NCBI RefSeq assembly: GCF_000331005.1
Contig: NZ_AEJB01000123.1
Coordinates: 1 to 64,000 of the forward strand
Source: Streptomyces turgidiscabies Car8
GTDB lineage: Bacteria > Actinomycetota > Actinomycetes > Streptomycetales > Streptomycetaceae
Length of the DNA stretch: 64,000 nt
Direction of reading: 5' to 3'
The notes beneath the pieces are model-generated. The model had not been told where the DNA came from. It ran no database searches and was given only the letters and a program-made list of their open reading frames with translations. Positions 17,701 through 27,189 of this stretch are shown here, one piece after another; position 1 is the stretch's first letter, and each line of letters begins with the position of its first letter. Position numbers and translations under genes: made by a program.

Positions 17701-19512
17701 TCAGGACAGGTTCGGTACGTCGACCCGGTCGATGTCAGGGGCGTAGCCGTCGCCGCTGTCGAGGGTGATGGTGTTGACGCCGGCCTTCAGGTTGAGTGGC
17801 ACACTCACCGTCTCGACGGTTCCCCAGTCGCCCGTGGAGGGGAACTTGTGGCCGGTGGCGGACCCGCCGTTGGCGGAGATCCGCAGGGAGCGCGCGTCGC
17901 CGCTGACGTAGGCGATGTCCACCACGTACCGCCCCGCCTTCGCGACCTTGACTCCGTTCAGGGTGAGCTTTCCACCGAGGTAGAGGTTGCCGACCTTCTT
18001 GGCTCCGGAGCAGGCGTCGCAGCCGGCCACCGAGGCGTTGCCGCTGAGGGTGTTGGCCTCCGCCTCGTAGGCCGTCTTCGTAAGGGCGGGACCCTGCGGG
18101 GTGACGGTGAACAGGCGCGAGCCGTGCGTGGGCAGTGCCTGGGTGACCTTGTCCTTGTAGGTGCCGAGGTTCTCGTGGTTCCACAGATCGCGGACCCTGG
18201 CCTTGCCGGAGAACCCGAGGGTGGACCAGTCGGCGGTGACGGAGGCGGGCGCGTTCCCGAGGTTGAACAGGGCGACCGTGAAGCTGCCGTCGGAGTTCTT
18301 CGCCGCCCAGACCTGCTGGTCGTCGGAGGGGGTGACCGGCCTGGCGGGCGGGGTGTCGCCCTGGTCGACCGCGATGACCTCCTTGTTGGTGAGGAGGGAG
18401 AGCCCGTACGAGTCGAGGCGTGTCAGGTCGTCGCCGGTGTAGAGAGGTGACTTGGCGATCGCCCACAAGGTGGCGTAACTCTGCCGTTCGGCCTTGGTGA
18501 GTCCGTCCATCTCGCCGTTGCCGACGTTGAGGGAGTCCAGGTCGTTCCAGCCGCCGGGGCCGGCGTGGCGCGTCCAGGCGGGGGTGTCGTCCCAGCGGTC
18601 CTCGACGGAGTTCTCCCAGGTGACCAGCGTGTTGCAGTAGCACTCGACGTCGGTGTCGATGCGCCAGCCGTTGGAGTACCGCTTCCAGTCGGCGGCATGG
18701 CCGATGTCGAGGGACCAGGACAGTTCGAGGTGGATCGGCCGTCCGGTGGCGGCTATCGCCTTCTGCCATGCGGCGACGTCGGCGACGTTGTCGTAGTTGT
18801 CCCCGCTCTTGAACGAGCCCGGGCCGACACCGTCCAGTTTGAGGAAGTCGTAGCCCCAGTCCGCGAACAAACGTGCCTGGGAGTCGATGTACTTCTGGGC
18901 GCAGGGCCGCGAGAAGTCGAGCTTGTACGCGCTGTCCCACCCGTTGGTGGTGCGCAGGTCGCCGTACACCACGTCGGCGGTCGTGCAGTCCCCGGCGTTC
19001 CACAGAGGCACCCTGCCCTCGCCGTACGCCTCCTTCTCCAGTCCGGCCGGCAGGTAGATACCGGCCTTCAGGCCCTTGGCGTGGAGGTCGTCGGCGACGG
19101 CCTTCATCCCCCGGGGGAAGCGCCCGGGATCGGCGGTCTGTCTGCCGAACCCGTCGAAGCGGGGCTTCCAGGCCGTGTCCCGCCACCAGCCGGCGTCGAT
19201 GTTGACGTACTCGTAGCCGTACGGCTTGAGCTTGGCGGCGAGTGCGTCGGCCTGCTTGAGCACGTTCTTCTCGGTCAGATAGCTGTAGTCGCCGTCCGGG
19301 TTGAGTCCCGGGTACCTGGACGACTGCATGCTCCAGCTCGTCCAGCCCATGTACGGCCGGGTCGACGGCGCCGGGAAGGTGTCTGCCGCCGGGGTCGCCG
19401 TGGCGGCGGGGGTGAGCGCCGCGAGGCCCGCTGTCAGGGCGAGGACGAGCAGGGCTCTGCCGGTGCGGCGGACGGGATGGGCGCGGTCGGCGCGGTGGGG
19501 GGACAACGGCAT
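17701..19512 (-). CDS. Secreted GH27 alpha-galactosidase-like enzyme with C-terminal carbohydrate-binding module
   Basis: A 603-residue exported glycosidase. After a signal peptide (about 1-42) the GH27 barrel starts with PYMGWTSW. YVNIDAGWW and FLKLDGVGP follow; D227 should be the nucleophile and the aspartate in RIDTDVE (D286 or D288) the acid/base. A Greek-key domain follows, and residues about 470-603 form a CBM35/CBM6-like module (YEAEANTLSG at its start) for binding glycan chains. Start ATG has GGAGGT upstream. Controlled probably by the ROK gene just upstream. Alpha-galactosidase, beta-L-arabinopyranosidase and isomaltodextranase all occur in GH27, so specificity is open. Confidence 0.88.
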   Translation of the reverse strand: MPLSPHRADRAHPVRRTGRALLVLALTAGLAALTPAATATPAADTFPAPSTRPYMGWTSWSMQSSRYPGLNPDGDYSYLTEKNVLKQADALAAKLKPYGYEYVNIDAGWWRDTAWKPRFDGFGRQTADPGRFPRGMKAVADDLHAKGLKAGIYLPAGLEKEAYGEGRVPLWNAGDCTTADVVYGDLRTTNGWDSAYKLDFSRPCAQKYIDSQARLFADWGYDFLKLDGVGPGSFKSGDNYDNVADVAAWQKAIAATGRPIHLELSWSLDIGHAADWKRYSNGWRIDTDVECYCNTLVTWENSVEDRWDDTPAWTRHAGPGGWNDLDSLNVGNGEMDGLTKAERQSYATLWAIAKSPLYTGDDLTRLDSYGLSLLTNKEVIAVDQGDTPPARPVTPSDDQQVWAAKNSDGSFTVALFNLGNAPASVTADWSTLGFSGKARVRDLWNHENLGTYKDKVTQALPTHGSRLFTVTPQGPALTKTAYEAEANTLSGNASVAGCDACSGAKKVGNLYLGGKLTLNGVKVAKAGRYVVDIAYVSGDARSLRISANGGSATGHKFPSTGDWGTVETVSVPLNLKAGVNTITLDSGDGYAPDIDRVDVPNLS

Positions 19513-19590
19513 GACTGTGACCTCCAGGTCGGTGAAGGACGTACGGGTTGCCGTGCGGGGACGCCCGGTTGCGGGCGCGCGGGATCACAC

Positions 19591-19613
19591 GCCCTGGGCT
19601 GTGCGCCCAGGGC
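19591..19613 (-). terminator. Hairpin between ROK gene pair and GH27 operon
   Basis: GCCCTGGGC (19591-19599) and GCCCAGGGC (19605-19613) form a perfect 9-bp stem with a 5-base loop. It lies after the small ORF ending at 19650 and before the GH27 start at 19512, so it could end or attenuate the regulator transcript. Confidence 0.6.
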
Positions 19614-19649
19614 GGGGAGATGGGGGGTGACGAGACGGAGCGGCGGGCC

Positions 19650-19787
19650 TCAGCGCTCTCCGCGTCCGATGACGGTCTCCGGGTGGGCGGTGGCCCCTGG
19701 CCCGGACATGCCGCCCGGCTCGCCACGGTTGAAGTCGTTACCGGCGGGGGCCGGTTCCTGTGACGTGAAGCGGCTCTGCGACGACAT
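19650..19787 (-). CDS. Small 45-residue protein of unknown function
   Basis: A 45-codon frame starting MSSQSRFTSQEPAPAG and rich in Gly, Pro and charged residues, with no hydrophobic segment. It is supported by a strong ribosome site AAGGAGTA that overlaps the ROK stop codon and lies six bases before the ATG, so it would be translated with the regulator. I do not recognise the family; it may be a remnant of the N terminus of a lost gene such as a transporter subunit, since ROK-hydrolase operons often carry ABC permeases. Confidence 0.4.
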   Translation of the reverse strand: MSSQSRFTSQEPAPAGNDFNRGEPGGMSGPGATAHPETVIGRGER

Positions 19788-19789
19788 CG

Positions 19790-20971
19790 CTACTCCTTGG
19801 GCGGGTCTGATCTGATGAAGGACTGGATGGCGGTGGCCGCCGCTCCACGGGCCCACTCCTCGAAGGGCAGCGGACGCGTCCTGACGTCGCATCGCGCGGC
19901 GGCGCCGAAGGCGGAGGCGGCGAAGGTGTCCCTGATCCGCTCGGCGAACAGGTCGTAGGCGGCGAGCCCTTCGCCGGAGATGATCACTCGTTCGGGTCCG
20001 AGCAGATTGACCACGGAACCGATGGCCCGTCCGATGGCCGCGCCGGCCCGCGCGTACACCTCGCGGGCTCCGGCATCGCCGCGGTGGGCGAGTTCCAGTG
20101 CCTCGGCAGCGTCCGCCACGTCGATCCCGGTCGCGGCCCGTACGTCGCGCACGATCGCCGAGTCGGAGGCGATGGCCTCCACGCAGCCCCGGTTGCCGCA
20201 GTGGCACGGCGGGCCCGCCGGGTCGAGGGAGAGATGCCCGATCTCACCGGCCACCCCGTGGGCGCCGGAGACCACCCGGCCGCCCACGACGAGCCCGCAG
20301 CCGATGCCGGCACCCACCGTCACCAGCGCGAAGTCGGACAGCCCCACGCCGGCGCCGAACCACTGTTCGGCCACCGTGAGCGCACGGACGTCGTTGTCGA
20401 CGGTGACCGGCAGACCGGTGGTCATGGCGGCGAGGTTCGCGAGCGGAACGTCCCGCCAGTCGAGAAACGGGGAGTACCGCACCATGCCTTCCGCACGGTC
20501 CACGTCGCCGGAGACTGCGACCCCCATGCCTTTGACCGGCGCCCCGAACTCCTCGGCGGCGGTGCGCAGTTCGAGGACGAGGTCGCTGAGGGTGGCGAGA
20601 ACACCCCCGGGCTGTCGGTCGCCGAGCGGGATGTGCCGGGCGACCCTGATGCGGCAGCACAGATCCGTCAGTACGGCGATGATCTCGTCGCCGGTCACCT
20701 TGACCCCGAGGAACAGCGCGCGGTCGCCGTCGACCCGCACCGGGTTGGCGGGCCGGCCGAGCACCCGCCTGTGCTCCTCGTCGATGTCCTCCAGCAGGTA
20801 TCCCGTCTCGATCAGCGGCCGCACCGCCTTGGTCACCGCCGCGGGGGACAGTGCGGCCCGCCGTGCGATCTCCGCGCGGGTGAGCGGGCCGTGGGAGAGC
20901 ACGATGGTGAAGATCTGGGCGGCGGCGGGCGTTTGGGCCGGGAACGTCTCGGAGGGGGGCGACGGGCGCAT
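19790..20971 (-). CDS. ROK-family transcriptional regulator
   Basis: A 393-residue repressor of the NagC/XylR type. The N-terminal winged helix (TRAEIARRAALSPAAVTKAV) binds DNA. The ROK sugar-binding domain carries the VTVGAGIGCG phosphate-like loop, the GEIGH motif and the zinc cluster CHCGNRGCVEA. Ligand is probably a sugar released by the adjacent hydrolases. The ATG at 20971 is preferred because a -10 box (TACGTT) ends six bases before it; the TTG at 21007 lies inside the -35 box. It probably regulates the GH27-GH95-SGNH set and perhaps itself. Confidence 0.88.
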   Translation of the reverse strand: MRPSPPSETFPAQTPAAAQIFTIVLSHGPLTRAEIARRAALSPAAVTKAVRPLIETGYLLEDIDEEHRRVLGRPANPVRVDGDRALFLGVKVTGDEIIAVLTDLCCRIRVARHIPLGDRQPGGVLATLSDLVLELRTAAEEFGAPVKGMGVAVSGDVDRAEGMVRYSPFLDWRDVPLANLAAMTTGLPVTVDNDVRALTVAEQWFGAGVGLSDFALVTVGAGIGCGLVVGGRVVSGAHGVAGEIGHLSLDPAGPPCHCGNRGCVEAIASDSAIVRDVRAATGIDVADAAEALELAHRGDAGAREVYARAGAAIGRAIGSVVNLLGPERVIISGEGLAAYDLFAERIRDTFAASAFGAAARCDVRTRPLPFEEWARGAAATAIQSFIRSDPPKE

Positions 20972-20977
20972 GGCCGG

Positions 20978-21007
20978 AACGTACGGTTCATTCTTTTCTG
21001 TTGTCAA
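20978..21007 (-). promoter_or_regulatory. Leaderless promoter of the ROK gene
   Basis: On the minus strand TTGACA (21007-21002) and TACGTT (20983-20978) are separated by 18 bases, a good vegetative-type promoter. The ATG begins seven bases after the -10 box, at the expected transcription start, so the message should lack a leader. The spacer is AT-rich compared with the neighbourhood and could hold an operator. Confidence 0.55.
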
Positions 21008-21068
21008 TAAAAGAAGCAGGATTACTGTGAAGCCGCTGTGGCCGGCCCCTCAGTGGCCGTCCCCACAC

Positions 21069-22100
21069 TCACCGGTCGATCTGCTCCATCACGTTCCACA
21101 CCCGCGCCCCGTCGTCGTACCCCACGGTGACGATCAGCGGTGGCCCCTCGGACGGCTGGACCTGGCACGCGGCGCGTACCCAGCCGTGGCCGCTGAGGAA
21201 ACCCGCCAGGTCCGTGCCGAGGTCGCCGACCCGCTCACCGGTGAACGGATCCCATACGGCGGTGCCCGGGCCGTCCCCGCCGACGACGAGGAGGATGCGG
21301 TCCCCGGCGGTCGCCCGGCACAGGGCGTACACGGGCCCGGAACCCGGTGTGAGCGCCCCGGCCTCCTCCCGCTTCTCCAGATCCCACAGCCGGACGACCC
21401 CGTCCCGGCCACCGGTGGCCAGCAGCCTGCGGTCGCCGTCGGAGACCTCGCACAGAGTCCACACGAACCCGTTGTGCGCGGTCAGCGACAGGTCCGACTC
21501 CGCGGACTCGACGTCCAACAGGTCCACCGTGCCGTTGCCGTGGCCGACCGCGAGCTGCGTCCGGCCGTCCCGGCGCACCTCGCACAGGGCGAAGATGTAT
21601 CCCTTGCCCTTGCCGGTGTCGATCGCGCGGACCAGTCGGCCGTCGCTCGGGTCCCAGATGCACACGATGTGGTCCCGGCCCGCCGATGCCAGCAGTTCCT
21701 GTCCGGAGACCCGCACCGTACACAGCGCGTAGACCCAGCCGCGGTGACCGCTGAGGGTCGCCACCATCGAGCCGTCCTCGACGTTCCAGAGCCGGACGGT
21801 TCCGTCCCGTCCGCCGGATGCCAGCAGGGACGTACCGTCCACGTGGACCTCGCACAGCGCGCGGATCCAGGTGCGCGAAGCCTGGAGGACGGACACGTCC
21901 TCCCGCTCGGCCGGGTCCGCGAGCCGGATCGACCCGCGGTGCCCTGAGTACGCCAGGAGTTTCCGGTCGCCGACGGTGATCTCGCAGACCGCTTCGAACG
22001 ACGGCCGGAACCGCCACCTGCCCGGGTACTTCCGGATCTGCCATACGACGATCACGGCGATCACCACGACGATCCCCACCACTGTGCCGGCGATCAGCAT
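21069..22100 (-). CDS. Membrane-anchored WD40-repeat protein
   Basis: A 343-residue protein with an N-terminal membrane segment (GTVVGIVVVIAVIVVW) followed by about six or seven WD40 blades, for example LLASGGRDGTVRLWNV and LLATGGRDGVVRLWDL. The propeller is the whole soluble part; no kinase or other domain is attached. WD40 propellers act as protein-binding platforms. Start ATG follows GGGGAGGGCAG. Each blade contains a conserved ALCEV-type phrase, so the repeats are close copies. It is divergent from the giant LuxR regulator, sharing a control region. Function unknown. Confidence 0.75.
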   Translation of the reverse strand: MLIAGTVVGIVVVIAVIVVWQIRKYPGRWRFRPSFEAVCEITVGDRKLLAYSGHRGSIRLADPAEREDVSVLQASRTWIRALCEVHVDGTSLLASGGRDGTVRLWNVEDGSMVATLSGHRGWVYALCTVRVSGQELLASAGRDHIVCIWDPSDGRLVRAIDTGKGKGYIFALCEVRRDGRTQLAVGHGNGTVDLLDVESAESDLSLTAHNGFVWTLCEVSDGDRRLLATGGRDGVVRLWDLEKREEAGALTPGSGPVYALCRATAGDRILLVVGGDGPGTAVWDPFTGERVGDLGTDLAGFLSGHGWVRAACQVQPSEGPPLIVTVGYDDGARVWNVMEQIDR

Positions 22101-22201
22101 CTGCCCTCCCCGAAGTGCCCGGAACTTCCCCGATGGGGCAACAACCGTGCTCCGCCCGCCAGTTGATCGTTTCGCGTTCGCCGGGTCCTGCCGACCGTGG
22201 T

Positions 22202-22221
22202 GTTACGTAGGCAGTTACGTA
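22202..22221. repeat. Direct repeat GTTACGTA in a divergent promoter region
   Basis: GTTACGTA occurs at 22202-22209 and 22214-22221, a 12-base period close to one helical turn. Each copy includes the palindrome TACGTA. It lies in the 242-base gap between the divergent WD40 and LuxR genes and is markedly more AT-rich than its surroundings, as expected of an operator or promoter element. Confidence 0.4.
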
Positions 22222-22342
22222 CTTCTTCGCACTCAGCTGTGACCCACGAGGTGTGAGACCCCGGGCACCAACTCCGCAGGTTGTCGGTGGCGTACGACAG
22301 GATGAGCAGGGGGAACCACCTGACGTGGAGAGATACGAGGTC

Positions 22343-25207
22343 ATGACGACGGAACGGACACCACTGGCCGGCCGGGAACCGGAACTCGGACGACTCGACC
22401 GGCTGTTGGCGGACCTGACGGGTGACCAGGCGGGGGACGCGCACGGCCGCCCGGCGGTGCTCGACGTCAGCGGTGAGCCGGGCATCGGCAAGAGCCGTCT
22501 GGTCCACGAGCTGTGCTCGCGCGCGACGCGGCGCGGGGCGACGGTGCTGCGCGGCCGGGCGACGGAGTACGAACACCACATCCCCTTCCAGCCGTTCATC
22601 GACGCCTTCGCCGACCTCGACCCCGAGGCTGTCGCGTCCTTCCCGGCAGCCGCCGAGGTCGCCCCGGTACTCAGCGGCGCCCCGCGCCACGCGGACCGTT
22701 TCGGCCTGCACCGGGCCACCGCCGCCCTGCTGACCCACGCCGCGGCCTCCCCGCTGGTCGTGGTGCTGGACGACATGCACTGGGCGGACGACGCTTCCCT
22801 GGAACTCCTCGACCACCTCGTACGGCATCCCGTGCGCGCCCGCGTCCTGCTGGTCCTCGGCCGCCGCGACCGGCAGAGTCCCGCCCCGCTCGCCGCGACC
22901 CTCACCCGCGGCGCGGACACCGGCGCGGTACACCGGACGGTCCTCGGGCCGCTCGGCGAGCGGGAGTGCGTGGAGCTGCTCACCCCGGACCTGGCCCACG
23001 ACGAGGCCGTACGGCTCTACAGGGCGAGCGAGGGCAACCCGCTGTACCTGCTGTCGCTGCTCCAGGCCCGCCGTGAGGGAGCGCCGGTCAGCAGACTGTC
23101 CACGACCGGGCTCGACGCGCTGCTGCTCGACGAGCTGACTCCGCTGACGCCCGCGCAGCGCCGGCTCGTCGAAGCGGTGGCCGTGCTGGGCGACCACGCC
23201 ACGCCCGCTCTGCTCGGTCCGGTCACCGGCCGTGAGCAGGCCGAACTGGCCGCGGACCTCGCGGTGCTGACCCGCCGGGATCTGCTGCGCACCGGCCGGC
23301 ACGGGCGGCTCACGCTCCGGCACCCCGTGCTGCGCGGCCTGGTCCACGACGGGACCGACCCATGGCGGCGCACGGAGACCCATCGGCTGGCCGCCGCCGA
23401 ACTCGCCCTGGCCGGGGCCCCGCCGGCCGAGCGGGCGCATCACGCCGAGCGATCCATGACCGGCTGGGACCCGCAGTCGGCGGCCATGCTGACCGAGGCC
23501 GCCGAGCAGGCCTCCCACACGGCGCCCGCGAGCTGCGCACACTGGCTGGAGGTGGTGCTCAGACACCTTCCGCACACGCCGGAACACCTGCGCAGGCGGG
23601 GCGAGTTGATGCTTCTCCGCGCCCGGTCACTGGGTGCCTGCGGGCGACTCCGGGAGAGCCGCGACCTGTTGCACGAGGTGATGGCGCTGCCCGACCCGGG
23701 CGACGGCAGCGGATCGCGGACGTCCGCCGTCGTCCTGTGCGCCGTCATGGAACGCCACCTGGGGCGCTACACGGAGGCGGTGGCCCTGCTCCGCCGTGAA
23801 CTGAGCCGCACCGACCCCGCGCCGTCACCCGCCGACCAGGTCGCGCTCGGGCTGGAGTTGGGCCACTCGGCACCGCACCACACGTCGTACCCGGCGGTGC
23901 GTTCCACCGTGGCACGCACGCTGGAGGTGGCCCGCTCCCTCGGGGACGAGGCCGGCGTGGCGGGCGCACTGGCCGTCGGCGCGCTCGGGGAGGCGTACGA
24001 GGGTGCCACAGCCACGGCAGCCGACTTCGCCCGCCGGGCCGCGGCCCTCGTGGACTCACTGCCGGACGACGACCTCACCGGCCTGTGCGAACCGCTGGCC
24101 CGGCTCGGCTGGGCCGAGGCGTTCCTGGAGCGCTTCGCCGACGCCGAGCGGCACGCCGACCGCGGCCTCGTCGTGGCCCGCCGCACCGGCCAGCTCCACC
24201 TCCTGCCGCACCTGCTGCTGTGCAAGGCACACGTGCGCATCCAGAGCTGCCGGCTCGCGTCGGCGGTGGAACTGGCCGACGAGGCGGAGGACATAGCCCG
24301 CGGCATCGGCAGCGACGAACTGCTCGCCTTCGTCCTCGGCACCAAGGCCCACGCCCTGGTGGACGCCTGCCCACCCGGCGATCCCCGGCCGCTCACGGTC
24401 GCGGAGGAAGCGGTGGCCGCGGCGGGGCTGGGCCTCAACTGGTGGGCCTCCATCGCCTGGTGCGCGCTCGGCTACGCGGCGCTCACCGCCGGCGATCCGG
24501 TCCGTGCCCGGGAGGCGATGCTGCGCGCCGGCGGACCCGGTCTGCACCGGCTGCAGCCGTCGATGCGCCCGCTGTTCATGGAGATCCTGGTCACCGCCAC
24601 CGTCGTCACAGGTGACCTGGACGAGGCGAAGGAATGGGCCGAGCGCGCCCAGGAGGAGGCCGAGAGCCTCGACCTGCCCGTGCAGCGGGCCTCGGCCATG
24701 CGCAGCGCGGCGCACATCCACCTCGGCCTCGGTGACGGCAGAGCGGCGGCGGAACTGTTCGTGTCGGCGGCCGACGAGAGTGCCCGCAGCGGAGCGGCGT
24801 TCTGGCAGGCGTTCTCCCTGCTGCTCAGCGCGCCTGCACTGGCGGCGGACCCCTCCCCGAACGGAGCGCGGCGCGGGGAGGCCGCCTGGCGGCGCGGGCA
24901 GCGGATCGCCGCCGCCGGGGGCTGCGGGATGCTGTCCGGCCTCGCCGAGGCGGTCCGCCCCGCGGTGGCCGACGCCGCCGACGGCCCGGAGCGGCGTCTC
25001 GCCGAACTCACCGCCCGCGAAAGGGAGATCGCCGGCCTCGTCACCGAGGGCCTCACCAGCCCGGTGATAGCCGCCCGTCTCTGCCTGAGCCGCCGCACGG
25101 TGGAGACCCACATCTCCAAGATCTACCGCAAGACCGGTGTCTCGTCACGAGCAGCGCTGGCGGGCCTGATGACGGGGCGACCACCTGGGCACTCGTTCAG
25201 CGGTTGA
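22343..25207 (+). CDS. LAL-type (large ATP-binding) LuxR-family transcriptional regulator
   Basis: A protein of about 954 residues. An N-terminal AAA/NACHT-like ATPase has the Walker A loop SGEPGIGKS (near 43-51) and Walker B VVVLDDMHWAD. A long alpha-helical TPR-like middle follows, and the C terminus is a LuxR helix-turn-helix (LTAREREIAGLVTEG, then LCLSRRTVETHISKIYRKTG). LAL proteins activate metabolic or antibiotic genes after binding a ligand. ATG 22343 was chosen because residues from MTTERTPLAGRE match the family start; GTG at 22325 is the alternative. Target genes are not evident; the divergent WD40 gene is the nearest candidate. Confidence 0.9.
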   Translation: MTTERTPLAGREPELGRLDRLLADLTGDQAGDAHGRPAVLDVSGEPGIGKSRLVHELCSRATRRGATVLRGRATEYEHHIPFQPFIDAFADLDPEAVASFPAAAEVAPVLSGAPRHADRFGLHRATAALLTHAAASPLVVVLDDMHWADDASLELLDHLVRHPVRARVLLVLGRRDRQSPAPLAATLTRGADTGAVHRTVLGPLGERECVELLTPDLAHDEAVRLYRASEGNPLYLLSLLQARREGAPVSRLSTTGLDALLLDELTPLTPAQRRLVEAVAVLGDHATPALLGPVTGREQAELAADLAVLTRRDLLRTGRHGRLTLRHPVLRGLVHDGTDPWRRTETHRLAAAELALAGAPPAERAHHAERSMTGWDPQSAAMLTEAAEQASHTAPASCAHWLEVVLRHLPHTPEHLRRRGELMLLRARSLGACGRLRESRDLLHEVMALPDPGDGSGSRTSAVVLCAVMERHLGRYTEAVALLRRELSRTDPAPSPADQVALGLELGHSAPHHTSYPAVRSTVARTLEVARSLGDEAGVAGALAVGALGEAYEGATATAADFARRAAALVDSLPDDDLTGLCEPLARLGWAEAFLERFADAERHADRGLVVARRTGQLHLLPHLLLCKAHVRIQSCRLASAVELADEAEDIARGIGSDELLAFVLGTKAHALVDACPPGDPRPLTVAEEAVAAAGLGLNWWASIAWCALGYAALTAGDPVRAREAMLRAGGPGLHRLQPSMRPLFMEILVTATVVTGDLDEAKEWAERAQEEAESLDLPVQRASAMRSAAHIHLGLGDGRAAAELFVSAADESARSGAAFWQAFSLLLSAPALAADPSPNGARRGEAAWRRGQRIAAAGGCGMLSGLAEAVRPAVADAADGPERRLAELTAREREIAGLVTEGLTSPVIAARLCLSRRTVETHISKIYRKTGVSSRAALAGLMTGRPPGHSFSG

Positions 25208-25306
25208 GCAGGCAGTGACAGTCGCTCAGCACCACTTGCCCTCATGGCACCCACCGTCGCCGAGTGACGGAACCGGCGGTAGGGGCGGCCGGTACGGACC
25301 GGTCTC

Positions 25307-26761
25307 CTACGAGGGGCTGCTCACCTTCTGCCGGGTTTTCCGTGACGGCCGCTGGCGGACCAGCGCGAGGGCCACCACGCCCAGGGCCACCAAAGTGGAC
25401 AGGACGACCTGGTCCCGGCCGCCGCCTGAGGCGGTGTCGGTGAGCATGTAGCCGAGGACGAACACGATCAGGGCGATGGTGGCCCAGGTCAGATACGGGA
25501 AGAGCCACATGCGCACGACGAGCTTCTCCGGCGACTCCGCCTGGATGATCCGGCGCATGCGCAGCTGCGAGAAGCAGATGACCAGCCAGACGAACAGGGC
25601 GATGGCACCCGAGGAGTTGAGCAGGAAGAGGAAGACGGTGTCGGGCCAGGCGTAGTTGAAGAACACCGCGACGAAGCCGAAGACGACCGAGGCGAGGATC
25701 GCGGTCTGCGGCACGCCCCGGCGCTTGGTGCGGCCGAAGGCGGCGGGTGCGTCGCCCCGGCGGCCGAGGGAGAAGGCCATGCGGGAGGCGGTGTACAGGC
25801 CGGAGTTCAGGCAGGACAGCACGGAGGTGAGAACGATGAAGTTCATGACCTGGCCGGCGTGCGCGATGCCGAGGGAGTTCAGAGCGGCGACGTACGAACC
25901 GTCCTTGGTGATGGCCGGCGAGTTCCAGGGCAGCAGGGTCAGCACGATGAAGATCGACCCGAGGTAGAACACACCGATCCGCCAGATGACGCTGTTGGTG
26001 GCCTTGGTGACCGCGCGCTGGGGGTCCTCGGACTCCCCGGCCGCCAGGGTGACGATCTCGCTGCCCATGAAGGAGAAGACGACCATCAGCACGCCGGTGA
26101 GGATCGTGCCGGGTCCGTTGGGCAGGAAGCCGCCGTGCGCGGTGAGGTTGGACAGCCCGGTGGTGTCGCTGTGCGTGCCCGGCAGGATCCCGAAGACCGC
26201 CAGGAGGCCGACCCCGATGAACGCGACGATCGCGACGACCTTGATCCCGGCGAACCAGAACTCGAACTCGCCGTAGGAGGCGACCGAGGCGAGGTTGGAG
26301 ACGGTCAGCACGATCATCACGATCAGGGCCCAGGCCCACTGCGGCACACCCGGGATCCAGCCTTCCAGGATCTTCGCGCCGGCCGTCGCCTCCACGGCGA
26401 GCACCACGACCCAGAAGAACCAGTACAGCCAGCCGATGGAGAACCCGGCCCAGCGCCCGAGCGCCCGGTCGGCGTAGGCGGAGAAGGAGCCGGAGGTCGG
26501 GTTCGCGGCGGCCATCTCACCCAGCATGCGCATCACGAGCACGACCATGGCGCCCACGAGTGCGTACGACACGAGGATGCCGGGCCCCGCGGCGGCGATG
26601 CCCGAGCCGGAGCCGACGAACAGGCCCGCGCCGATCACACCGCCGATCGCGATCATCGACAGGTGACGGTTCTTCAGCCCGGCCTGCAGGCCGGGTCCTG
26701 CTGGGGCGTTTTCGGTGGTGGTCACCGTTTCGGGAGCGGTGTCCGGGGGACGTGTTGTCAT
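25307..26761 (-). CDS. APC-superfamily amino acid permease (GabP/CycA-like)
   Basis: A 484-residue transporter with 12 hydrophobic helices. The N-terminal signature LKNRHLSMIAIGGVIGAGLFVGSG is characteristic of the amino acid transporter family of GABA, proline and aromatic amino acid permeases. GEMAAANPTSGSFS follows in helix 2-3. Proton-driven uptake of an amino acid such as GABA is likely, but substrate cannot be fixed. It is monocistronic, convergent with the LuxR gene, and has a good promoter about 210 bases upstream. Confidence 0.87.
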   Translation of the reverse strand: MTTRPPDTAPETVTTTENAPAGPGLQAGLKNRHLSMIAIGGVIGAGLFVGSGSGIAAAGPGILVSYALVGAMVVLVMRMLGEMAAANPTSGSFSAYADRALGRWAGFSIGWLYWFFWVVVLAVEATAGAKILEGWIPGVPQWAWALIVMIVLTVSNLASVASYGEFEFWFAGIKVVAIVAFIGVGLLAVFGILPGTHSDTTGLSNLTAHGGFLPNGPGTILTGVLMVVFSFMGSEIVTLAAGESEDPQRAVTKATNSVIWRIGVFYLGSIFIVLTLLPWNSPAITKDGSYVAALNSLGIAHAGQVMNFIVLTSVLSCLNSGLYTASRMAFSLGRRGDAPAAFGRTKRRGVPQTAILASVVFGFVAVFFNYAWPDTVFLFLLNSSGAIALFVWLVICFSQLRMRRIIQAESPEKLVVRMWLFPYLTWATIALIVFVLGYMLTDTASGGGRDQVVLSTLVALGVVALALVRQRPSRKTRQKVSSPS

Positions 26762-26972
26762 CTCGACATCCAGGGGTCTGGCGGGGACGGGGGACGGAAC
26801 CGGCGACAGCGGACGGAGGTGGCCGTTCGGATTCCGCCGGGCGGGGCGTGCGGGGGTGCCGGGTCATCGGCGGAGCCGGGTCGGGGGTGGCGATCACGGT
26901 CGCGAGGAGGGCATGGTGGGGCACGGCCGCCGGCCGGTGTTCCGCTGTTTCGGCCGCCCGGTGACGCTCAGG

Positions 26973-27002
26973 AAAATAGTTCACCACGATCAGAAAAAAC
27001 AA
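26973..27002 (-). promoter_or_regulatory. Promoter of the amino acid permease gene
   Basis: On the minus strand TTGTTT (27002-26997) and TATTTT (26978-26973) are 18 bases apart, in the middle of otherwise very GC-rich DNA. GGTGAAC directly precedes the -10 box. It points to the permease starting at 26761, leaving a leader of about 200 bases. Confidence 0.5.
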
Positions 27003-27189
27003 GGGCGCGGGCGCCCGGCCGACGGCATCCCCCTGCCGCCTTCGGGGGCACCCACACCTCCCGGACGCCCCCTCGCACCCCCGTCGCCGTACCGCGCACA
27101 CGCCTCCACCGAGACGCGAATCCCCTGCTCAGGGCCATGCCCGCCCGGCCGACGGCCCGGGCCTCTCCCCCGCTTGCGAACCGGCCGCA

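Noticed and set aside
25215-25451. 78-codon plus-strand ORF after the LuxR gene
   Set aside because: Mostly antisense to the permease C terminus and without coding character.
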